A stretch of 64,000 nucleotides of DNA from an uncultured Acidobacteriia bacterium (GCA_903828455.1 CAIKMJ010000041.1:62001-126000), one strand, 5' to 3'; positions 1 to 8,991 are shown, counted from the first letter of the stretch. The notes: a model not told the origin generated them from the sequence alone. A program made the numbers and translations.

Positions 1-767
1 GGAGCCAGATCCAGAACCGGAACGCTTTGGGGCGATGCTACCGCGTTACCGTCCAGCGCGATCACGCGGAAAGTGTGCCCGCTCAGCGCGACGCGGTGCT
101 GCATTGTTGCGCTTGCGTTCAGCACACGGAAAAGAACCTGGTGTGAAGCTTTCACCCGAATTGGCTCGCCCGCGCCCAGCATTTTGCCGTTGATGGTAAA
201 CGTGCGGTAGTTCACGTCCATATCCATATCGGCGGAGAAGAAACCCTCCCACTCGTGCAGGATGATGGGGACTTCTACGTCGTATCGGCCGGGGTCGCTC
301 TTCGGTTCAATAATTGCCATGCCGAACTGGCCTGAATAGCCAGCTTTAGTGAGGTTGTGCCCCGCCATTGCGTGTGTGTGATACCAGCGCGTGCCTGTGG
401 GCCCGGGAGTAAATTCGAAGCGCCGTCTGGAATAACCCATCACCATCGGGGTTCCTTCCTCGTGCGCACCATCGACATCCGGCGGTATGTGGAATCCGTG
501 CCAGTGGAGCATCTCCGGCTCAACTGTTTCGTTGACAAGGTCGACCGTGACGCGCTTGCCTTCCGTCATCCGCACGAGAGGGCCGGGAACCTGGTCGTTG
601 TACACCGTGGTCTTGACCATGTGCTTTGGACCAAGTTCGACAGTCATTTCGCGAACGGTGAACGTAAAATCCGCCGCGGTCTGCCCGCTCTCAGCACCCG
701 CTCTGTTACCCAGCAGCGCCGATGCGGCTATCGCGCCCGAGCAGGAAAGTAGTTCTCTTCTTGTCAT
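1..767 (-). CDS. Multicopper oxidase, Tat-exported (3' end beyond window)
   Basis: Reading the minus strand from ATG at 767 gives about 255 residues with no stop before the window edge, so the C-terminal part is missing. The N-terminus (MTRRELLSCSGAIAASALLG) has a twin-arginine pair followed by a hydrophobic stretch. Copper-binding motifs of the first cupredoxin domain are plain: HWHGFH at residues 88-93 and WYHTH at 128-132. A second cupredoxin domain begins near residue 165. The C-terminal HCH copper motifs are not visible. The family oxidises phenols, metals or other donors and reduces oxygen to water in the periplasm. The start lies 31 bp after the upstream hydrolase stop, so the two are probably co-transcribed at the end of the amine dehydrogenase locus. 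The substrate is unknown. Confidence 0.9.
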   Translation of the reverse strand, partial: MTRRELLSCSGAIAASALLGNRAGAESGQTAADFTFTVREMTVELGPKHMVKTTVYNDQVPGPLVRMTEGKRVTVDLVNETVEPEMLHWHGFHIPPDVDGAHEEGTPMVMGYSRRRFEFTPGPTGTRWYHTHAMAGHNLTKAGYSGQFGMAIIEPKSDPGRYDVEVPIILHEWEGFFSADMDMDVNYRTFTINGKMLGAGEPIRVKASHQVLFRVLNASATMQHRVALSGHTFRVIALDGNAVASPQSVPVLDLA

Positions 768-798
768 GATGGATCGACCGGCCGTTCTGCAATTCGCG

Positions 799-2157
799 TC
801 ATCGATGTGCGGCCAGCCAGCCCGCCATGTCCCCGATCGCCTCCGCCGCTACGTTGCCTGGTTTTCGGTATTCAGCAGGCGACGGTGCACCTTCGCCTGC
901 AATGAAAAGATGATTCAGGCCGGGGTAGGTTCGGAATTCATAGCGCGTGCCGCTGAGTCCCGCCCTCCACGTTTTGAAGTCGTCCATCGTGACCTGAAAG
1001 TCACGCTCGCCCTGGAGGATCAGCATCGGAATGCCGGCACGCTTCGCTTCAGCGACGGGCTCGTACGTCTTCAGATCCAGAAAATATTCGACAGGAAGTC
1101 CGAGCAGCACCTCGGGATTATCTTTCTTCGGCTGAAGCGCCTTAACCTGCGCGGCCTCTTCTTTCATGTGTTCGAAGCGTTCGCGTTCCTGCGGAGTCGG
1201 GCCGCCCTTGGCTTGCAGCATGAACTCCGTCTGTGCGAGGCTCATATCCTCGATCCGCCGTGTGTTGCCGGCAAGCAGAATGATTCCCGCAAGTTTTCCG
1301 TCCTGAACTGCTATTCGAGGTGCAATATAGCCGCCAAGGCTGTGTCCCAGCACGTAAACGTGGCGCGGATCGACTTCTGGTTGCTTTCGCGCCAAAGCGA
1401 TCGCCCTCAGAGCGTCCTCGACCGTTTCCTGCTGGATGGTAAAAGCAAGTGCGCTCATCCGCTCGCCGTAGACTTTCGTCCGTTTGTCATAACGAATGAC
1501 GACGTAGCCGCGCGATGAGAGCCCTTCCGCAATGTCTTCGAACATTCGCGTGGCCATCAGTCCTTCGTTGCGATCGTTGGGCCCCGGGCCGTGAACCAGG
1601 ACAACCGCCGGAAAGGGCCCTTTTCCCGCCGGTGCTGTTAGTGTGCCCGGCAGTTTCCACGTATCTTCCCCTAAGATGATTTCACGCTCATGGAAGGACT
1701 CCGGCCGACTGTAAGGCGGCTGCTTCCACGTTGCGGGGAGCGGTGAGTTGGCGGGCCGGAAGTACATGCCGGCAACGTGTCCAAGATCGTTCAGCGAGAA
1801 CTGGACGTTGACGGTATTGGCAGAGAATTTTACAGGAAAGCTGACGAGGATCGTATTCCCGGTTTTCAGAACGACCGGCTCGCTGATTTGTTCTGCTTTG
1901 CCAAATCCCTTAATTTCCGCGTCCACGGTAGTTCGCAGAAAGTCCGGCGTCAGCTTCTCTTTCGCGTTAGCAGTCAGGACCTGTCCAAAGTCGTCGTAGC
2001 GCCCCGCAAGAAGCAAGTCAAGAGCCTTGCGGCCCGCCGCGACCGCGGTTGCGTCAGTTTGCGCGGGAAGCGCCGTCGCCGTGAGCAGAACCAGCGCCAG
2101 AGTAAACCCGCCGGACGCCCGCCGTTGTGACGTTGTTCTCATTGAGCAGGCCTGCAT
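799..2157 (-). CDS. Secreted alpha/beta-hydrolase with N-terminal DUF3887-like domain
   Basis: 452 residues from ATG at 2157; a second ATG at 2142 is equally possible and would put the signal peptide at the exact N-terminus. A hydrophobic signal segment ends near the ALPAQ site (about residue 33). Residues 38-135 resemble the DUF3887 domain often placed before S33-type hydrolases. The hydrolase domain follows: an HG oxyanion motif near 189, nucleophile elbow GHSLGG at 271-276 (Ser273), an acid in the LQGERD segment, and a late His in GLNHLF. It is likely a periplasmic esterase or peptidase. It starts only 16 bp after the stop of the amine dehydrogenase beta subunit, which suggests one transcript. 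Its role in amine metabolism is not known. Confidence 0.88.
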   Translation of the reverse strand: MQACSMRTTSQRRASGGFTLALVLLTATALPAQTDATAVAAGRKALDLLLAGRYDDFGQVLTANAKEKLTPDFLRTTVDAEIKGFGKAEQISEPVVLKTGNTILVSFPVKFSANTVNVQFSLNDLGHVAGMYFRPANSPLPATWKQPPYSRPESFHEREIILGEDTWKLPGTLTAPAGKGPFPAVVLVHGPGPNDRNEGLMATRMFEDIAEGLSSRGYVVIRYDKRTKVYGERMSALAFTIQQETVEDALRAIALARKQPEVDPRHVYVLGHSLGGYIAPRIAVQDGKLAGIILLAGNTRRIEDMSLAQTEFMLQAKGGPTPQERERFEHMKEEAAQVKALQPKKDNPEVLLGLPVEYFLDLKTYEPVAEAKRAGIPMLILQGERDFQVTMDDFKTWRAGLSGTRYEFRTYPGLNHLFIAGEGAPSPAEYRKPGNVAAEAIGDMAGWLAAHR

Positions 2158-2173
2158 TGTGCTTAAGCTTGAG

Positions 2174-3271
2174 TTACCGGACGATCACTAGTCCTGCACC
2201 GGTAATATCATTGCCAAGATCCCACGTATTTTCGAGCTGGAAAGTCTGTGCGTCGTACACCTCAATCTGGAAACTCGCACCATAGATATACAACTTGTTG
2301 CCGTCGCTGGACATCCCGAAGCTGAATCGGGATTTGCACGAGAACTCGGATTTATCCGCAATCTTGTTGGTCGCCAGATCGAATCGCCAGAACTCACAGC
2401 GCTTGTTGCCCAGAGTGCCGTTTGAGACGACCGTATAGGCAGTCTTCTTGTCGGGGGTCACCTGCAGCCCCGTCATGGCCGCCGGCGCCGGACCGATCGG
2501 GGAATAGTCCACTTTTCTGGAGTCCATGTCGAAGTGCGCAATGCCAAAGACCTTATTGTGGATGTAAGGGTCGGTAGAGTTAAACAGCGATACATGCTCG
2601 CCGGGTTCGCTGATGCTGTCGAGCAGTCCACCAAACGTGATGTTTTCCATCGCCGGAAGGTCGGGCGTCGACAGATCGATGCGGTCAACAACCTTAAAGT
2701 CGGCCGTGTCGAGTACGACTACTTTGTCCCGAAACTGATAAAGGTACTTGCCGTCTTTCGAAATCTCGAACGCGTTCCGCCCATATGCGGTCGTGGCCGA
2801 TTCATCTTCTTTCGCCAGATCGAAGGTTTTCGCTATCTTCTGCCCTTCAATATCGATAATCGTGTACTTCTGTTTTCCGATTTCAAAGTGATCGGCCAGC
2901 TTATCGATCTCCTGCGTCATTGCGTAAAAATACTTACCGGAGGGATCGGGTGTGCCGCCCGTGAAGCGGAAGCGCTTCGTCGCGGTATTTAGCGTGAAGT
3001 GATTGACGACCTTGTGAGTCGCAACGTCCACGACCTCAATGCCGCTGTGATCGTTCGTCGTGACGTAAATCAGCTTCTTGTCCGGCGAGAGCCGCATGCT
3101 CGTTGGCAGGCCCGTCGTGAGGGGAATTCTGTCGATCATCTGGCCCTTCGCTTCATCGAAGACCAGCAGAGAGCTGGGATAGGCACCCATAAAGATGGTC
3201 GCGCCCTGCGCGGAAACCCAGGCGAGTCCAAGGGCGATCGTGCCCACGATGCGGATAGCAGTCAGTTTCAT
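2174..3271 (-). CDS. qhpB: Quinohemoprotein amine dehydrogenase, beta subunit (beta-propeller)
   Basis: 365 residues from ATG at 3271. An open frame continues upstream, but this start begins directly with a signal peptide (MKLTAIRIVGTIALGLAWVS, cleavage after AQGA). The rest consists of YVTN-type propeller blades with repeated 'LSPDKKLIYV' and 'DPSGKYFYA' patterns, as in the seven-bladed QHNDH beta chain. In characterised enzymes this subunit caps the small quinone-bearing gamma subunit beside the diheme alpha subunit in the periplasm. The gene sits 100 bp after the gamma-subunit gene, matching the known order A-D-C-B. The identification rests mainly on this context, since propellers are generic, but it is strong. 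Confidence 0.93.
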   Translation of the reverse strand: MKLTAIRIVGTIALGLAWVSAQGATIFMGAYPSSLLVFDEAKGQMIDRIPLTTGLPTSMRLSPDKKLIYVTTNDHSGIEVVDVATHKVVNHFTLNTATKRFRFTGGTPDPSGKYFYAMTQEIDKLADHFEIGKQKYTIIDIEGQKIAKTFDLAKEDESATTAYGRNAFEISKDGKYLYQFRDKVVVLDTADFKVVDRIDLSTPDLPAMENITFGGLLDSISEPGEHVSLFNSTDPYIHNKVFGIAHFDMDSRKVDYSPIGPAPAAMTGLQVTPDKKTAYTVVSNGTLGNKRCEFWRFDLATNKIADKSEFSCKSRFSFGMSSDGNKLYIYGASFQIEVYDAQTFQLENTWDLGNDITGAGLVIVR

Positions 3272-3371
3272 AAGCGATGCCACTTTCTCCGAGTGCAGAA
3301 TATTAATGCGGACGGGGATAAGCCGTCCGCGTCGCAGGATCCCTTGCTGCCGCAACCGACCGGCGTGCAGT

Positions 3372-3707
3372 CTATGGGAAGACCAGATCCAAATTGCGCC
3401 AGTCTTTGGTCGCCGTCGCGCACTTACTGGCCCAATCGGGGTAATTATTCAGGTGATCCGGTACTTGCGCCGGCCAGAAGCAGGTAACGTAGCAGTCGTA
3501 GATGTCGCGTTCGGCGGGCATGCAGAGACCCGCGGTTCCGCCGGAAGAATCTACTTCCCAGCCTGGCGAAAATGACAGGGTGCAGCCCATGGGGACATGA
3601 GGGCGTTGCGCGGTCTGCAATGCCATTACGTCATCTTTGCTTTTTGACAATTCCAGCTGATCGTCGATACGACGAGCCTTTTTATTGATCGCTCGCAGGT
3701 GTTTCAT
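3372..3707 (-). CDS. qhpC: Quinohemoprotein amine dehydrogenase, gamma subunit precursor (CTQ cofactor)
   Basis: 111 residues from ATG at 3707, overlapping the qhpD stop by four bases (ATGA). About 35 residues act as leader; the rest matches the QHNDH gamma core residue by residue. With an offset of 35 from mature numbering, the three Cys-to-acid thioether pairs are Cys42-Glu51, Cys62-Asp68 and Cys76-Asp84. The cysteine tryptophylquinone pair is Cys72 with Trp78. Asp68 corresponds to the catalytic base of known enzymes. The neighbouring Trp of homologues is Phe77 here, and there is an extra Cys96. The product is crosslinked by QhpD in the cytoplasm, exported, and completed as a quinone cofactor. 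The leader carries many charged residues and has no Sec-like hydrophobic core, as expected for this route. Confidence 0.96.
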   Translation of the reverse strand: MKHLRAINKKARRIDDQLELSKSKDDVMALQTAQRPHVPMGCTLSFSPGWEVDSSGGTAGLCMPAERDIYDCYVTCFWPAQVPDHLNNYPDWASKCATATKDWRNLDLVFP

Positions 3708-5155
3708 AGCGCCTTCCTTTCGGCAAACTGTTCGAGAAATCCCGGATTCAGTGCGCTTACCGTGCCGTATATCTTCAGGCAGGTATCGGTCCAGTCGCGG
3801 ATCCAGTCGCAATAGTGGAGGTTCGCGTGCCCTGTGTCGCCGTAACGCACGAATGCTTCGTGATGGCACCCGCCGGCGCAGAGCGGCCGCGCCCAGCAGG
3901 TGCTGCACTCATATTTCGAATTCACGTGCCCCCGATCCAGAAAGTCGGCCTGTTTCGCCGCGTCGATCCCGGTGGAGACATGTCCCATGGCGTGCTGGTC
4001 GGAATCGACAAAGCGATGGCAGGGAGCAATATCGCCGGAAGGCCCCACTCCTACGAGGCCGAGCCCTGCACCGCACGGATGTGACTTGTTCACCCCCTGC
4101 ACGAGTTCGGCAATCGTCTCGCTGACATTTGAGAAGCCGTGCATTTCGCCGCGCAGGGCGTACTCCAGCCACTCCTCCGCAAGCGCGTGAAACTGATTGA
4201 GCACTCCGTCCATGCCTTTTTCGCCGATCGAATAGAGCCGGTCGGGCGAAGTTGTGACCGGTGCAAATCCGACTTCATGGAAGCCGAGGTCCTGCTTCAG
4301 ATGCCGGAAGATCCGCACCACGTCGGTGACGCCTGAAGTCATCGTCACGCGCGCCGTGATGGCGCGGGTGCGGTGCTTTTCAATGAGCAATTTCACTTTT
4401 GGCGCAATAATGTCGTAGCTCCCCTTGCCGTTGGCAAACACCCGCAGCTTGTCGTGCAGGTCCGGAGGGCCGTCCATACTGACCGTGACTCCGATTTTAT
4501 GCTCGGCGAGAAAGTCGATAATGGCCGGGGTCAGCAGCGTCGCATTGGTGGTCAAACTATAGTCGATGCGTTTTCCGTGAGCAGCGGCCTGCTCGCTGGC
4601 GTAGGTTACGACCTGTTTCAGCAGCGGGAAGTTCATCAGCGTCTCGCCGCCGAAAAACGTAATCTGCACGGCACTCCGCGAAACTGCGGACTGCATCAGG
4701 AAATCCACGGAGGCTTTGGCCGTCTCCAGATCCATGAACTTCGGCTTGCCTTCGGGAGTGGCGACTTTGTCAGCGCCAAACTCGTAGCAATACTCGCAGG
4801 ACAGGTTGCACTGATTGGTCAGATTCATGACCATCGACTGCAGCGGAAAGCCCGCGGGCGGGTTTTCCAGTCTCGCCGGTGCGGATTCTGAATCGACGAG
4901 CAGATGCGAGTGGTACATCTCTTCCACCAGCTCTTCTGCATCCGCGATCGTCAGCCCGCTCGTTGTCAGATCGTTAACCAGGCTCTCGTGCGCCGTGCCG
5001 CCGTTCCGTGCCAGCCGGATCAATGTTTCGGCTGCCTCGTCCAGCTCGAAAATTGCCCCGGCGTGGACCACGTAAACGAAGGTCCGCCCGCCACCCTCGA
5101 ACTGGTGGAACTCTCCGAGTCGATAAGTACGCGTTCCGGAAATCGTGGCCGTCAC
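3704..5155 (-). CDS. qhpD: Radical SAM maturase of amine dehydrogenase gamma subunit
   Basis: 483 residues from GTG at 5155. A longer frame reaches another GTG at 5179, but 5155 has a GAGGTG ribosome site 5-10 bases upstream and gives a GTGA overlap with qhpA. The N-terminal region (about 1-95) resembles a peptide-recognition domain. The radical SAM motif CNLSCEYC has cluster cysteines at 116, 120 and 123. A C-terminal SPASM region carries a CGAG...PC...CSTC...CAGGC cysteine series for auxiliary iron-sulfur clusters. In the known system this enzyme forms the intrapeptidyl Cys-Asp/Glu thioether bonds of QhpC, and the next gene is exactly that substrate, translationally coupled. Both the four-base overlap and the family assignment are clear. 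Confidence 0.95.
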   Translation of the reverse strand: MTATISGTRTYRLGEFHQFEGGGRTFVYVVHAGAIFELDEAAETLIRLARNGGTAHESLVNDLTTSGLTIADAEELVEEMYHSHLLVDSESAPARLENPPAGFPLQSMVMNLTNQCNLSCEYCYEFGADKVATPEGKPKFMDLETAKASVDFLMQSAVSRSAVQITFFGGETLMNFPLLKQVVTYASEQAAAHGKRIDYSLTTNATLLTPAIIDFLAEHKIGVTVSMDGPPDLHDKLRVFANGKGSYDIIAPKVKLLIEKHRTRAITARVTMTSGVTDVVRIFRHLKQDLGFHEVGFAPVTTSPDRLYSIGEKGMDGVLNQFHALAEEWLEYALRGEMHGFSNVSETIAELVQGVNKSHPCGAGLGLVGVGPSGDIAPCHRFVDSDQHAMGHVSTGIDAAKQADFLDRGHVNSKYECSTCWARPLCAGGCHHEAFVRYGDTGHANLHYCDWIRDWTDTCLKIYGTVSALNPGFLEQFAERKAL

Positions 5156-6912
5156 GGATTCACCTCGGGTTGATCCCACTTGATGTAAGTCGGCACTGAA
5201 ACCACCAGATAGGATTTGCCGGTGAGCGGTTTGCCGAACTTATCCTTATCGTTCTTTGCCGTCGCAACCACCCACACATTGCCGTAGTTATTCCTGCTGA
5301 ATTTACGCTCCGGATTGGGTCCGTCGGAGGCAGGGGTAAACAAAGCGGTTTCGCTCAGGTGGCCGACGAAGGCTTTGTCATCGTCTCCGTAGACCGAGTA
5401 GAATTCCTCTACCGACCAGGTGGCTTCGATCGTCCCGAGATTGATATCGTCAGCCGTGTTCATCTTGCCGTCTGCCCCGCGGTTGAAACCAATCGCCTCG
5501 AACTGCTGATAGCCTTTCGGATGCACGTCGCTTCCGAGCCGCGCCAGAGCTGTTTCCGGAGTGACTTTGATGTAGTCGACCTTGTCGTAAACCGCGATCG
5601 CGTTCGGAAGCGTGGAGCGTCGCAGTTCGACGTCGCGCAGTCCGTTCACGGCGTCTGCTGCTACTTCGACCTCTGCAACCAATTCACTGGCAGTGTGTGA
5701 GACGATTCGGGTGACTTTCACTCCCGAACCGAAATCCAGATCCGCCGGAGTCAGTTGCGCCGGGATGCTGTCTCCGTATAATTTGACCGGAACGGCCTTG
5801 GAGCCGGCCTTGATGGATGAAATGCTCACTCCCGACAGGGTTGGCTCGGAAGAGCCCCTCACCAGTTTCACGTCGAAGCCGAACTCCTGATAGTCGCCCC
5901 AATACCATCGGCCTTCGGCGGAGGACTGATCGGGTGCAATCCACATCGTCTCGCGTGCCTCGCGCGTGAGATCGTCCGGGTCTTTCGGCGTCGCCACACC
6001 CTTGGATCGGCCGCGCCAGGAGTACCCCGCGTATACAATCCCCTGGCCGGTCCGGGTAATTGTGGTGCCGTCCTTCACCGACTTGAGTTTGACCGTCGTT
6101 TTGAATTCATCGTCGGCCCCCGCCGGCTCGATCAACATGTCGCCGAAATAGATGCCGTGACCGGGGACTGTCGCCGTGACCAGCCACTTGCCCGCGATCT
6201 TCGGCGCACGCAGTCTTGCGCGCCACGCCGCCCACTCGGGAGTATGCAGCGGCGCGTTCTTGCTGAGGAAATCGAGCGCTGCGACGCCGGGCTCCGGAGT
6301 CGGGGCCGCGCCGGCCGCCGCGGGCGCCACGGTGATGGCACTGCCGTCGGGATTCCGCGTGGACCGGCGGAAATGCGTTTCTGCCTGCGCGTAGAGGGCC
6401 ACGTGCATGTTTTCCAGCAATTGCCAGTCGTCTTTCGAACGCCGCCATGTCAGCGGCCGGCCGAAGGCGTGGCATTCCGCGCATGCCGTCCGCACAGCGT
6501 CGTTCGGGATGTTGGTTTCATCGATCATCCGATGTTCGGCCATATACATCACCGGCTTTGCCTCTTCCGGCGCCAGACCGTGATAGGTGGCAAGATACTT
6601 CAGGATCCTCTTGCCCTCTTCCGGCGTGATCTTCAGGCCGTTCAGCCGAACCATTCGCTTGATGGCCTCTTCCCAGCCTTCCGGGGTGGTCCGCGCGTAG
6701 GAAATGCGCGAGAGATTACCTTTGGCGTCTTTGACGTGACAGGTTCCGCACTTCGAAACAACCAGGGGATCGGTGACCGGTATGCCGACTTCCGGCGCTT
6801 CGGTCGTTGCGGCAGGGGCGCTCCCGCTCCCGGTGGTGGTGCGCTGCCCCTGTGACAGTGGCGCGAGGCACAGCGCCGCGATTGCTAACCCAATGGCTGG
6901 TGATCTCTTCAC
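5152..6912 (-). CDS. qhpA: Quinohemoprotein amine dehydrogenase, alpha subunit (diheme cytochrome c)
   Basis: 586 residues from GTG at 6912, with GGAG about seven bases upstream. A signal peptide ends near residue 22 (LSQGQ). Two c-type heme motifs are present, CGTCH at 55-59 and CAECH at 144-148, matching the diheme domain of QHNDH alpha. The remaining residues form the beta-barrel domains of this family. The region around residues 200-240 is rich in Ala and Pro and may be an insertion relative to the Paracoccus and Pseudomonas enzymes (impression, not aligned). The enzyme oxidises primary amines to aldehydes and ammonia and passes electrons through these hemes to a periplasmic carrier. It heads the A-D-C-B block, with a 334-bp gap upstream likely to hold the promoter. 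Confidence 0.95.
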   Translation of the reverse strand: MKRSPAIGLAIAALCLAPLSQGQRTTTGSGSAPAATTEAPEVGIPVTDPLVVSKCGTCHVKDAKGNLSRISYARTTPEGWEEAIKRMVRLNGLKITPEEGKRILKYLATYHGLAPEEAKPVMYMAEHRMIDETNIPNDAVRTACAECHAFGRPLTWRRSKDDWQLLENMHVALYAQAETHFRRSTRNPDGSAITVAPAAAGAAPTPEPGVAALDFLSKNAPLHTPEWAAWRARLRAPKIAGKWLVTATVPGHGIYFGDMLIEPAGADDEFKTTVKLKSVKDGTTITRTGQGIVYAGYSWRGRSKGVATPKDPDDLTREARETMWIAPDQSSAEGRWYWGDYQEFGFDVKLVRGSSEPTLSGVSISSIKAGSKAVPVKLYGDSIPAQLTPADLDFGSGVKVTRIVSHTASELVAEVEVAADAVNGLRDVELRRSTLPNAIAVYDKVDYIKVTPETALARLGSDVHPKGYQQFEAIGFNRGADGKMNTADDINLGTIEATWSVEEFYSVYGDDDKAFVGHLSETALFTPASDGPNPERKFSRNNYGNVWVVATAKNDKDKFGKPLTGKSYLVVSVPTYIKWDQPEVNP

Positions 6913-7246
6913 ACGAACTCCTTCTGCCGTATTCAGCCGCTTTCAAAATGTCCGCTCCGCACACGTGCGGGAACGCAGGTGCATTCCGCGTGCGAAGTAC
7001 CAAAAAACTGTTGTGAAAGTCGTCCGACTGGGACGGAGAGCAAACGAGGTATTCCGAAATTCGCCTGAGCGGCGGCGAATCACTGCTTCGTGTACTTACG
7101 AGTGTGCCACCGTGTTTTGATCGCCGTCAATCGCGAAGCACATTCTTTCGCCTTCTATTTACTGATTGGCGGCATAACCAATACCAATGGCGCGGACAAG
7201 ATCCGATTTCCTGATGTCAAAGTGCCGGATGGAAAGGACTTGTCGC
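6913..7246. other. Intergenic region between qhpA and qhpF
   Basis: This 334-bp stretch separates the structural and maturase block from the exporter gene, both on the minus strand. It contains the qhpA ribosome site (GGAG) and the palindrome at 6957-6970. I see no convincing small gene, RNA or sigma-70 promoter in it. It presumably holds the qhpADCB promoter. Confidence 0.5.
6957..6970. promoter_or_regulatory. Palindrome upstream of qhpA, possible operator
   Basis: Six-base arms CCGCAC and GTGCGG flank a two-base centre (CCGCACACGTGCGG), about 45 bp upstream of the qhpA start. The position fits an operator, but known qhp operons are controlled by an AraC-type regulator whose sites need not be palindromic. 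No clear -35/-10 pair was recognised nearby. Confidence 0.3.
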
Positions 7247-8974
7247 TTACCTGTCCTGTGCGGAAGGCGTTGCGGACTCCGTGACGACCCGGCTATCCTC
7301 TGCGATCTGCGCCTTGCCCGCGCCTATCGTGATCACCGTGTCTGCGACCTCCGCCAGAGCCGGACGATGCGTGATGACGATCAGCGTCGCGCCGGGCAGC
7401 GCAGTCCGCAATCCGCTCGCGATGGCCTTCTCGGTTTCCGCGTCGAGCGCCGAAGTGGGCTCGTCAAGAATCAGCACGCTGGGCCGTCGCAGCAGTGCCC
7501 GCGCCAGCGCGATGCGTTGCCTTTCGCCCGCCGATAATGCCAGACCACGCTCACCGGTCTGTGTCGCGTAGCCCTGCGGAAGCCGTGCGATCAGTTCGTC
7601 GAGGCCGGCCGCCCGCCCGGCGTCTTCGATTGCCGCCTGCGTCGCATCGGGAAATGCAAAGCCAACGTTTTCCGCAATGCTGGCATTGAACAAATACGGC
7701 GTCTGATCGAGCAGCATGATCTGCTTCCGCAGATCCCCGAGCCGTAACGAACGCGCGTCCTTACCGTCGATCAGCACGCGCCCCTCATCGGGATCGAGAT
7801 TCCGTGCCACGAGGTCGGCAAGCGTGGACTTGCCTGCTCCACTCCGTCCCAGGATCGCGCAGAAGCTGCCGGCGGGAATCTCCAGCGAGATATCGTCCAA
7901 CACCGCGGCGCGGTCGTAACGCAGTGACACATGGTCCAGTCGGATGGCCTCGCGAACTTCCTGAAGCGGGGCCGCATCCGGAGCCTCCTGCACTTCGGCC
8001 TGCGTATCGAATAACTCGAAGATTCTGCCCAGCGACACCCGCGCCGAGGCCAGGCCCGACGTCATGCCCATCAGCCCCTGCAGCGGTGACAACAGCCGCA
8101 TGTGATACGCCATGAACGCCACCAGCGTGCCGATCGTCATTTCGTCTTCGATGATCAGCCAGCCGCCGTAAAGAAACACGGCTGCGGTGGCAACGGTCAG
8201 AATCGTTCCGGGTACAGCGCCGGTGAGGAACGACGCCACCTGAACATCGAGCATCGTTTTTACGAACGCGTCGTTGCGCTCGCGGAATCGATTCGCCTCG
8301 TGTTCGCCGGCGCGCAGCGCAATAACCACCCGCATTCCGAGGATGGTTTCGACAAAGAGGCTGCCGAGATCCGCGCTCCGCTCGCGCAGCGTCCGCGTCA
8401 GGCGAGTCAATTTCCGCTGGAAATGAAGAAACGCCGCCACGCACAACGGAACCAGAACCACCCCGACGAAGAACAGCCGCCAGTTCAGCCAGACCATCAT
8501 GGTGACACTGCCGGCAAAAAAAATCACGTTGCTCAGTACCGAAAGCAGCGTGTCCGCCGATACGCGCTGCACTTCGCCGACATCGCTGTTCAGGCGCGAC
8601 ATCAGGTCGCCCAGCCGGAAGCGCGCGTAAAAGCGTGGCGAGAGCGTTTGCAGATGGCGGAAGAGCGCGACTCGCATGTCGAAAAGCATCGCCGCCGAGA
8701 CTTTGGCGTAGCGGTAGGTTGCCGCGATGCTCGTAACGAAGCCCAGAATTGCCGCGAAGAGCATCAGCAGCGCAACGGTCCACAGCGCGTGCATGTCGCG
8801 CTTCAGCAGCGCCTGATCGATCAGCAGTTTGGAAATGTACGGCTGAGCAAGACTAAGTGCGGTTGAAAGCAGGCTGATCAGGATGACCAGCGCAAGCTGT
8901 CCTGTATACGGGCGCAGAAACACCCACAGCCGTCCGTATGACTTCCACTGCGCGATCGTGTCCGTTCGCTGCAT
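7247..8974 (-). CDS. qhpF: ABC exporter of the amine dehydrogenase system
   Basis: 575 residues from ATG at 8974: an N-terminal ABC exporter membrane domain with about six helices (residues 20-320), then a nucleotide-binding domain. Walker A GRSGAGKST begins at 376, the signature LSAGERQ at 480, and Walker B VLILDEP at about 500, followed by an H-loop histidine in ITHRP. It is a half-transporter expected to dimerise in the inner membrane. By sequence alone it resembles MsbA-type exporters, but its place between qhpG and qhpA matches QhpF, required in known systems for moving the crosslinked gamma subunit to the periplasm. The substrate is therefore inferred from context. Confidence 0.88.
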   Translation of the reverse strand: MQRTDTIAQWKSYGRLWVFLRPYTGQLALVILISLLSTALSLAQPYISKLLIDQALLKRDMHALWTVALLMLFAAILGFVTSIAATYRYAKVSAAMLFDMRVALFRHLQTLSPRFYARFRLGDLMSRLNSDVGEVQRVSADTLLSVLSNVIFFAGSVTMMVWLNWRLFFVGVVLVPLCVAAFLHFQRKLTRLTRTLRERSADLGSLFVETILGMRVVIALRAGEHEANRFRERNDAFVKTMLDVQVASFLTGAVPGTILTVATAAVFLYGGWLIIEDEMTIGTLVAFMAYHMRLLSPLQGLMGMTSGLASARVSLGRIFELFDTQAEVQEAPDAAPLQEVREAIRLDHVSLRYDRAAVLDDISLEIPAGSFCAILGRSGAGKSTLADLVARNLDPDEGRVLIDGKDARSLRLGDLRKQIMLLDQTPYLFNASIAENVGFAFPDATQAAIEDAGRAAGLDELIARLPQGYATQTGERGLALSAGERQRIALARALLRRPSVLILDEPTSALDAETEKAIASGLRTALPGATLIVITHRPALAEVADTVITIGAGKAQIAEDSRVVTESATPSAQDR

Positions 8975-8991
8975 CCGGAGCCTCGATTATA

